27,039 nucleotides of DNA, from NCBI GenBank assembly GCA_937901445.1, contig CALDHY010000011.1:1-27039 (forward strand), given 5' to 3'. Origin of the DNA: an uncultured Selenomonadales bacterium (GTDB lineage: Bacteria > Bacillota > Negativicutes > Selenomonadales > Selenomonadaceae). Positions 22,601 through 27,039 of the stretch are shown in pieces; positions within the stretch are counted from its first letter, which is position 1; each line of letters starts with the position of its first letter. The position numbers were made by a program, and so were the translations under genes. The notes beneath the pieces are model-generated. The model searched no databases. It saw only the letters and a list, made by a program, of their open reading frames with translations, and had not been told where the DNA came from.

Positions 22601-24427
22601 ATGTGCGGAATAGTTGGCTACATTGGCGGCAAACGCGCCATTGATTTTTTATTGGACGGATTAACAAAACTTGAATATAGAGGATATGACAGCGCGGGCG
22701 TTGCCGTAAATTGCGGCGGCGATAATATTTTTGTAGAAAAGGCGGTCGGCAGACTCGATTCACTCAAACAAAAATTGAAAAATAATTTGCCCGCCGGTAA
22801 TGTTGGAATTGGGCATACGCGCTGGGCAACTCACGGCAGACCTTCAGACTTAAACGCGCACCCTCATTCAGATTGTAACGGTAATTTCTTTGTCGTGCAT
22901 AACGGTATTATCGAAAATTATTTGACACTTAAACAAGATTTAATCAAGCGCGGGCATAAATTTATTTCTGAAACTGATACTGAAGTTGTTGCTCACTTAA
23001 TCGAAGAAAATTATCACGGCGATTTTGTTTTGGCAGTAAGAAATGTACTCGCTAAAATCGAAGGCTCTTATTCTCTTTTATTTATGTCAAAATTCCATCC
23101 CGATACTTTAATTGCCGCAAAACAGGATAACCCGCTGATTATTGGTATTGGTAAAGACGGCGAAAATTTTATTGCCTCTGATATTCCCGCCATTATTTCA
23201 TACACCAGAAATACCTACATTCTAAACGACGGCGATATAGCTGTTGTCCAAAAAGATAAAATTCAATTTATCAACAGGCAGGGCACACCTATAACTAAAA
23301 AAATTTTCCACGTCAGCTGGAATGCAGAAGCGGCTGAAAAGGGCGGCTATGAACATTTTATGTTGAAAGAAATTCACGAACAACCTAAAGCCGTCCGTAA
23401 TACAATTTCGCCGCACCTCAACGGCAAAGTTACTTTCAACGAATTAAACTGGAGCGCAGATTTTCTTAACAATATCAACAAAATTTATATCGTTGCTTGC
23501 GGCACTGCTTACCACGCGGGCTTAGTCGGTAAATTCTACATTGAAAAACTCGTAAGAAAACTTGTCGAAGTCGATTTGGCTAGTGAATTTCGTTACCGCG
23601 CGCCAATAGTTGACGAAAATACTTTAGTTATCGTGGTTAGTCAATCCGGCGAAACTTCAGATACACTCGCCGCACTCAAAGAATCTAAAAGACTTGGCGC
23701 AAAAACTTTAGCCGTTACAAATGTTGTCGGCTCCAGTATCGCCCGTGAAGCTGAATTTGTAATTTTGACAAACGCAGGTCCCGAAATTGCCGTTGCCTCC
23801 ACTAAGGCTTATACAACGCAATTAATTTTAATGTTTATGCTTGCACTTTATATGGCGCAACTTTCAAATTCTATTCCACAAGCTGAAATTGAACGCCTTA
23901 TTAAATTGCTCAAAAAAATCCCCGCTCAAATTTCTGAAACTCTTTCTGACGTTGAACCAATAAAAACTTTCGCGCAGATTTACGGCTTTAATGACGACGT
24001 TTTTTACATTGGGCGCAGTCTTGATTATTGCGTTGCATTGGAAGGCGCACTCAAACTTAAGGAAATTTCCTACATTCACGCTGAAGCTTACGCCGCCGGT
24101 GAACTTAAACACGGTACGCTTGCTTTAATCGTTGAAGGCGTGCCTGTTATCGCCCTTGCCACTCAAAAATCTGTATACGATAAAACCCTTTCAAATATCA
24201 AGGAAGTTAAAGCCCGTGATGCTGTTGTTATTGCCATTGCCGCGCAGGGCAACGACCAACTTTCAAATTATACTGATCACGTTATTTTTGTACCTGATAC
24301 TGATGAACTTTTAATCCCGCTTTTAACAGTCGTACCTTTGCAACTTTTGGCTTACTACGCGGCGATAACTCGCGGTTGTGATGTTGACAAGCCGCGCAAC
24401 CTTGCAAAGTCGGTAACTGTAGAATGA
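22601..24427 (+). CDS. glmS: Glutamine-fructose-6-phosphate aminotransferase
   Basis: GlmS converts fructose-6-phosphate and glutamine to glucosamine-6-phosphate, the first step toward UDP-GlcNAc for peptidoglycan and lipopolysaccharide. The 608-aa protein has the normal two-part build. The N-terminal glutaminase carries the catalytic Cys2 (MCGIVGYIGG) with GHTRWATHGRPS and HNGIIENY. The C-terminal half has two SIS sugar-isomerase domains (IVACGTAYHAGLVGKFYIE, VVSQSGETSDTLAAL, EISYIHAEAYAAGELKHG) and the conserved end KPRNLAKSVTVE. GGAGG lies eight bases upstream. Its stop overlaps the next start as ATGA. Confidence 0.97.
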   Translation: MCGIVGYIGGKRAIDFLLDGLTKLEYRGYDSAGVAVNCGGDNIFVEKAVGRLDSLKQKLKNNLPAGNVGIGHTRWATHGRPSDLNAHPHSDCNGNFFVVHNGIIENYLTLKQDLIKRGHKFISETDTEVVAHLIEENYHGDFVLAVRNVLAKIEGSYSLLFMSKFHPDTLIAAKQDNPLIIGIGKDGENFIASDIPAIISYTRNTYILNDGDIAVVQKDKIQFINRQGTPITKKIFHVSWNAEAAEKGGYEHFMLKEIHEQPKAVRNTISPHLNGKVTFNELNWSADFLNNINKIYIVACGTAYHAGLVGKFYIEKLVRKLVEVDLASEFRYRAPIVDENTLVIVVSQSGETSDTLAALKESKRLGAKTLAVTNVVGSSIAREAEFVILTNAGPEIAVASTKAYTTQLILMFMLALYMAQLSNSIPQAEIERLIKLLKKIPAQISETLSDVEPIKTFAQIYGFNDDVFYIGRSLDYCVALEGALKLKEISYIHAEAYAAGELKHGTLALIVEGVPVIALATQKSVYDKTLSNIKEVKARDAVVIAIAAQGNDQLSNYTDHVIFVPDTDELLIPLLTVVPLQLLAYYAAITRGCDVDKPRNLAKSVTVE

Positions 24428-25125
24428 AGGCTGAAATTTTGGGCGTCAACGTTGACTGCCTGACAATGAATGACGCTGTAGCTAAAGTTGCTGAAATTAT
24501 TTTAAATAAAAAGCCGTCGCTTGTTGCCACTGCAAACGCCGAAATGTTAATGCTTGCCAATTCAGATATTGAACTAAAAAAAATTTTAAATTCAGCGGCA
24601 ATGGTTACGCCGGACGGCGCGGGAACAGTTTGGGCGGCGCGTCATTTAGGTTACGATATGCCGGAAAGAGTTGCAGGCGTCGATTTGGTAACCAATTTAT
24701 TTTCAAAGGGCTATAAATTTTACTTTTTCGGCGCGGCTCCCGGCGTGGCAGAAATTGCCGCCGAAAATTCACAAAAAAAGTATAATGCAAAAATCGCCGG
24801 CACGCGCAACGGTTTTTTTTCAGTTGAAGATGAGCCAAAAATAATTTCAGATATAAATAACTCCGGCGCAGAAATTTTACTTGTAGGCTTAGGCGTTCCC
24901 AAGCAAGAAAAATGGATTTTTAATAATCTGTCAAAGTTAAACGTTCCTGTAAGTATAGGCGTTGGCGGTACGTTTGACGTATTGGCGGGGAAAGTTAAAC
25001 GCGCGCCGCGCTGGATGCAACGCGCAAAATTAGAATGGCTTTTCCGCGCGTTATTGCAACCATCTCGCGCAGGGCGGCTTGTTGCTTTGCCAAAATTCGT
25101 TTATAACGTTGTTAAATCAAAATAA
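24424..25125 (+). CDS. WecG/TagA/CpsF family N-acetylmannosaminyltransferase-like glycosyltransferase
   Basis: WecG/TagA enzymes transfer ManNAc or ManNAcA to undecaprenyl-linked GlcNAc, early in teichoic-acid linkage or surface-polysaccharide synthesis, at the inner face of the membrane. The 233-aa protein has the family signatures NAEMLMLANSD, MVTPDGAGTVWAARHLG, RVAGVDLV, a KFYFFGAAPGVAE segment, LLVGLGVPKQEKWI and IGVGGTFDVLAGKVKRAPRW. The C-terminal basic helices (EWLFRALLQPSRAGRL) probably touch the membrane. Four-base overlap with glmS suggests coupled translation. In a diderm the product is more likely a surface glycan than wall teichoic acid; this is inference. Confidence 0.9.
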   Translation: MKAEILGVNVDCLTMNDAVAKVAEIILNKKPSLVATANAEMLMLANSDIELKKILNSAAMVTPDGAGTVWAARHLGYDMPERVAGVDLVTNLFSKGYKFYFFGAAPGVAEIAAENSQKKYNAKIAGTRNGFFSVEDEPKIISDINNSGAEILLVGLGVPKQEKWIFNNLSKLNVPVSIGVGGTFDVLAGKVKRAPRWMQRAKLEWLFRALLQPSRAGRLVALPKFVYNVVKSK

Positions 25126-25141
25126 ATGGAGAGTGTAAAAT

Positions 25142-25771
25142 TTGTCAATCATTCGAGAAGGCTACTATTTCGCCGGAACTGCGCTGATAATCGCCTTGAT
25201 AGCCGGAATATTAATAAATCCGTACGCGGCAATTTTGCCGGGCGTGCTGGCGTGTTACTGCTTGTACTTTTTCAGAAACCCTGAAAGAAAAATCCCTGCC
25301 GATGAAAATTTAATAGTATCGCCGGCAGACGGCACGGTACAAGATATAGTACACCTTGAAGATGATGAATTTATACACGCGCCTTGCAATAAAGTAATAA
25401 TCTTTCTTTCAGTGTTTGATGTACACGTAAATCGCGCCCCAATAGCCGGCGAAATAAAAGTTCAAAAATATATTTGCGGGCGTTTCAGACCGGCGTACAA
25501 AGATTCTGTCGGCTTTGAAAATGAACGACACTTGATAGGGCTTGATAACGGAAAAATGCGCGTAACAGTTACGCAAATTGCAGGAATTTTGGCGCGCCGA
25601 ATTGTAAGTTGGGTAACATTGGACGATAAACTGGAAAAAGGCGAATTGTACGGGCTGATACGTTTTGGCAGCTGTACAGAAATTGTTGTACCGGAAAATG
25701 TTGAAGTCAAAGTTAAAAAGGGCGAAAAAGTACGCGGCGGCGAAACTATAATAGGCGTGATTAGGGGTTAG
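25142..25771 (+). CDS. psd: Phosphatidylserine decarboxylase, short type
   Basis: Psd converts phosphatidylserine to phosphatidylethanolamine. The 209-aa proenzyme starts at TTG 25142 after GGAGAGTG. It has two N-terminal hydrophobic segments (residues ~10-44) and the family blocks YFFRNPERKIP, SPADGTVQDI, FLSVFDVHVNRAP and GYICGRF-like spacing. The self-cleavage site is visible as RF-G176-S177-C, where Ser177 would become the pyruvoyl group of the small chain. Length fits the short-form branch common in anaerobes and archaea. pssA follows after a 53-base gap. Confidence 0.92.
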   Translation: MSIIREGYYFAGTALIIALIAGILINPYAAILPGVLACYCLYFFRNPERKIPADENLIVSPADGTVQDIVHLEDDEFIHAPCNKVIIFLSVFDVHVNRAPIAGEIKVQKYICGRFRPAYKDSVGFENERHLIGLDNGKMRVTVTQIAGILARRIVSWVTLDDKLEKGELYGLIRFGSCTEIVVPENVEVKVKKGEKVRGGETIIGVIRG

Positions 25772-25799
25772 GGGATAAGGACTAGGGATTAGCCCCTAA
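25761..25799 (+). repeat. G-rich heptad-like array at the psd stop codon
   Basis: Starting in the last psd codons, the sequence runs TTAGGGG twice, then ATAAGGAC, TAGGGAT, and ends in TAGCCCCTAA. Its stop codon is part of the repeat, as for the rpsO array (17078-17109). The outer TTAGGGG and CCCCTAA can pair as a 7-bp hairpin around 18 bases. No T-tract follows, so it is not an ordinary terminator. Confidence 0.6.
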
Positions 25800-25824
25800 A
25801 AATCGACCGAAGGGAGATTTTGCA

Positions 25825-26538
25825 TTGAAAGCAATGATACCGAATACTATAACGGCGTTGAATTTATTTTTTGGAATGTTATCGCTATTATCGACGTACG
25901 AAGGAAATTATTATTGCAGCGGGCTATATATATTGGCGGCGTTAATAGCGGACGGGCTTGACGGGCGAGTAGCGCGCGCGTTGGGTGTCTCAAGCGAATT
26001 TGGCAAGGAAATGGATTCACTTTGCGACTTAGGCAGTTTTGGAATAGCTCCGGCGTTTTTGGCGTTCAGTTACAGTTTGCACAATGAAGGAACAATAGGG
26101 CAAGCGGCGGCGATAATTTTTGCGCTGTGCGGAATGTGGCGATTGGCGCGTTTCAATGTAAGCACGGGCAAAGTACACGGCTACTTTATGGGGCTTGCAA
26201 TACCGGCGGGCGGCTGTATCGTTGCAACAACAACAATGCTTTTTGAAAAATTACAAATACACCCTGAAATTTACGGCTTAATCTATCCAATAACAATAAT
26301 AATCATCGGCTATTTAATGGTTAGCCACGTACATTACCCAAATTTTAAGGGCGACGGCGCAGAAAAAATTTATCCTACAGCGAAAATATTTGCGGCTGTA
26401 ATGTTTGCGGCGATATTAATAATGACTCGAAATATTGAAGGGTTGCTGACGGCGATATTTGCAACCTACGCGGTTTTCGGAATTGTCAATTCACTGACAG
26501 CTTTACTGAAGATTGGAGGCGGTTTTAATGGAAGATAA
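25825..26538 (+). CDS. pssA: CDP-diacylglycerol-serine O-phosphatidyltransferase
   Basis: PssA makes phosphatidylserine from CDP-diacylglycerol and serine, supplying Psd. The 237-aa membrane protein starts at TTG 25825 after AAGGGAG. The CDP-alcohol phosphotransferase motif is complete: D43-x2-D46-G47-x2-A50-R51-x8-G60-x3-D64-x3-D68. Several membrane helices follow (for example VHGYFMGLAIPAGG and the segments near residues 150-170 and 190-230). Its substrate choice is inferred from pairing with psd. The coding end overlaps the next gene by 11 bases. Confidence 0.94.
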   Translation: MKAMIPNTITALNLFFGMLSLLSTYEGNYYCSGLYILAALIADGLDGRVARALGVSSEFGKEMDSLCDLGSFGIAPAFLAFSYSLHNEGTIGQAAAIIFALCGMWRLARFNVSTGKVHGYFMGLAIPAGGCIVATTTMLFEKLQIHPEIYGLIYPITIIIIGYLMVSHVHYPNFKGDGAEKIYPTAKIFAAVMFAAILIMTRNIEGLLTAIFATYAVFGIVNSLTALLKIGGGFNGR

Positions 26539-26899
26539 AGTTTCACTTGAAAAAAATTGCACAACTACAGAAATTAAAGAAATAAATCTGAAGTTAGATT
26601 TTCTGATTGACGAAGTAAAAAGTATTCGGCACGATATGAAAGAATTGCAGTCTCATAATACAGATAAACTTTATCAGCTCGACTCAAGATTTTACAAAGT
26701 CTGCAGCGATTTACAAAGTCAACTGTACAAATTTCAATCTGAATTTTACAGCGGTACAAAAGACGTTAGCAAAGAATTGAAAGAATTGCAGGAACAAACA
26801 ACCTATTCGCGCTTTATTGATAAAATTGTACCTTTGACGCCGGCTATTATGATTGGCGGAATGGTCTGGTTAATGTTAATTGCAATTCTTTTGGATTGA
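26528..26899 (+). CDS. Small coiled-coil protein with C-terminal membrane anchor
   Basis: This 123-aa protein is not recognised. I choose ATG at 26528, eight bases after GGAGGCGG. Residues ~15-95 are strongly helical and charged (NLKLDFLIDEVKSIRHDMK), including an 11-residue repeat (QLDSRFYKVCS, then DLQSQLYKFQS). The last ~25 residues (PAIMIGGMVWLMLIAILLD) form one membrane helix. This gives a tail-anchored coiled-coil with the coil predicted in the cytoplasm. It is coupled to pssA by overlap, so a membrane-related role is possible. It resembles small phage-type XhlA proteins in build only. Confidence 0.7.
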   Translation: MEDKVSLEKNCTTTEIKEINLKLDFLIDEVKSIRHDMKELQSHNTDKLYQLDSRFYKVCSDLQSQLYKFQSEFYSGTKDVSKELKELQEQTTYSRFIDKIVPLTPAIMIGGMVWLMLIAILLD

Positions 26900-26913
26900 C
26901 GAAAAATAAAAAA

Positions 26914-26942
26914 GCCGCCCTTTTGAGGCGGTAATTTTTTTT
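26914..26942 (+). terminator. Terminator closing the envelope operon
   Basis: CCGCC (26915-26919) pairs with GGCGG (26927-26931), extended by a G-T pair, around a seven-base loop. It is followed by TAA and a run of T residues and preceded by A residues, so it could work in both directions. Confidence 0.8.
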
Positions 26943-26987
26943 ATAAAATTTAATAAGTCTGCAGAAATCTGAAATTCTAAATATAAA

Positions 26988-27039
26988 GAGATGCCCGCGC
27001 TTTGCACGGGTCCGGGTAACGTTGGAGCGTACGAGGTGG
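26988..27039 (+). ncRNA. 5' part of an unidentified structured RNA, possibly a ZTP (pfl) riboswitch
   Basis: After a TATAAA box the base composition turns abruptly GC-rich. GCCCG and CGGGT (26993-27011) form a hairpin. A CGGGTAAC segment and, at the edge, GAGGTGG follow, the latter needing a CCACC partner outside the window. This layout recalls ZTP riboswitches, with an early stem, a G-A-C-rich joint and an AGGTGG arm. The match is loose and the element is truncated. Confidence 0.25.

Overview
The window looks like a chromosomal segment of a Negativicutes bacterium (a diderm, outer-membrane Firmicute of the Selenomonas/Anaerovibrio kind). This is inferred from two things. One is typically Firmicute genes: cdaA-cdaR, a YvyF-type flagellar operon protein, rpsO, and TTG/GTG starts with strong GGAGG ribosome sites. 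The other is genes that only make sense with an outer membrane or Gram-negative envelope: the FlgH L-ring and FlgI P-ring proteins, FlgA, and pssA/psd for phosphatidylethanolamine. The DNA is AT-rich, with many AAAATTTT runs between genes.

Region 1 (1-11878, minus strand) is one uninterrupted reading frame of at least 3,959 codons that runs off the left edge. It encodes a giant protein with no signal peptide. Its N-terminal third of a kilo-residue is a zinc metalloprotease of the HEXXH-18-E type. After that come glycine/aspartate-rich RTX-like blocks and long repeated modules joined by a recurring VTNG...SLGNLV element. The last two visible modules are about 90% identical at DNA level with an exact 1,440-bp period. 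Secretion by a type I system and a role in surface adhesion or proteolysis are inferences.

Region 2 (11972-16863, minus strand) is a flagellar rod/ring operon in the order flgG-flgA-flgH-flgI-flgJ. It is interrupted twice by two-gene cassettes. Between flgH and flgI lies a 120-aa protein with overlapping 67-aa acidic partner, a possible toxin/immunity pair. Between flgI and flgJ lies a Gp49/HigB-like RelE-superfamily toxin with a short antitoxin-like partner that has no visible helix-turn-helix. A sigma-28-like element and an overlapping sigma-A-like element precede flgG. A terminator follows flgJ and sits directly in front of the giant gene.

Region 3 (16964-17648) holds rpsO on the minus strand, with a structured leader and a near-consensus promoter. 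A divergent promoter serves the plus-strand genes yvyF and a PflA-like radical SAM protein, which end at a terminator (19078-19101).

Region 4 (19118-26942, plus strand) is an envelope and second-messenger block: cdaA, cdaR (YbbR), a COG2509 FAD protein, glmS (with its own embedded promoter), a WecG/TagA glycosyltransferase, psd, pssA and a small coiled-coil membrane protein, closed by a terminator. These genes link c-di-AMP control, amino-sugar supply, surface-polymer synthesis and phospholipid synthesis. glmM, commonly next to cdaA-cdaR, is not here. The last ~50 bases look like the 5' part of a structured RNA cut off by the window edge.
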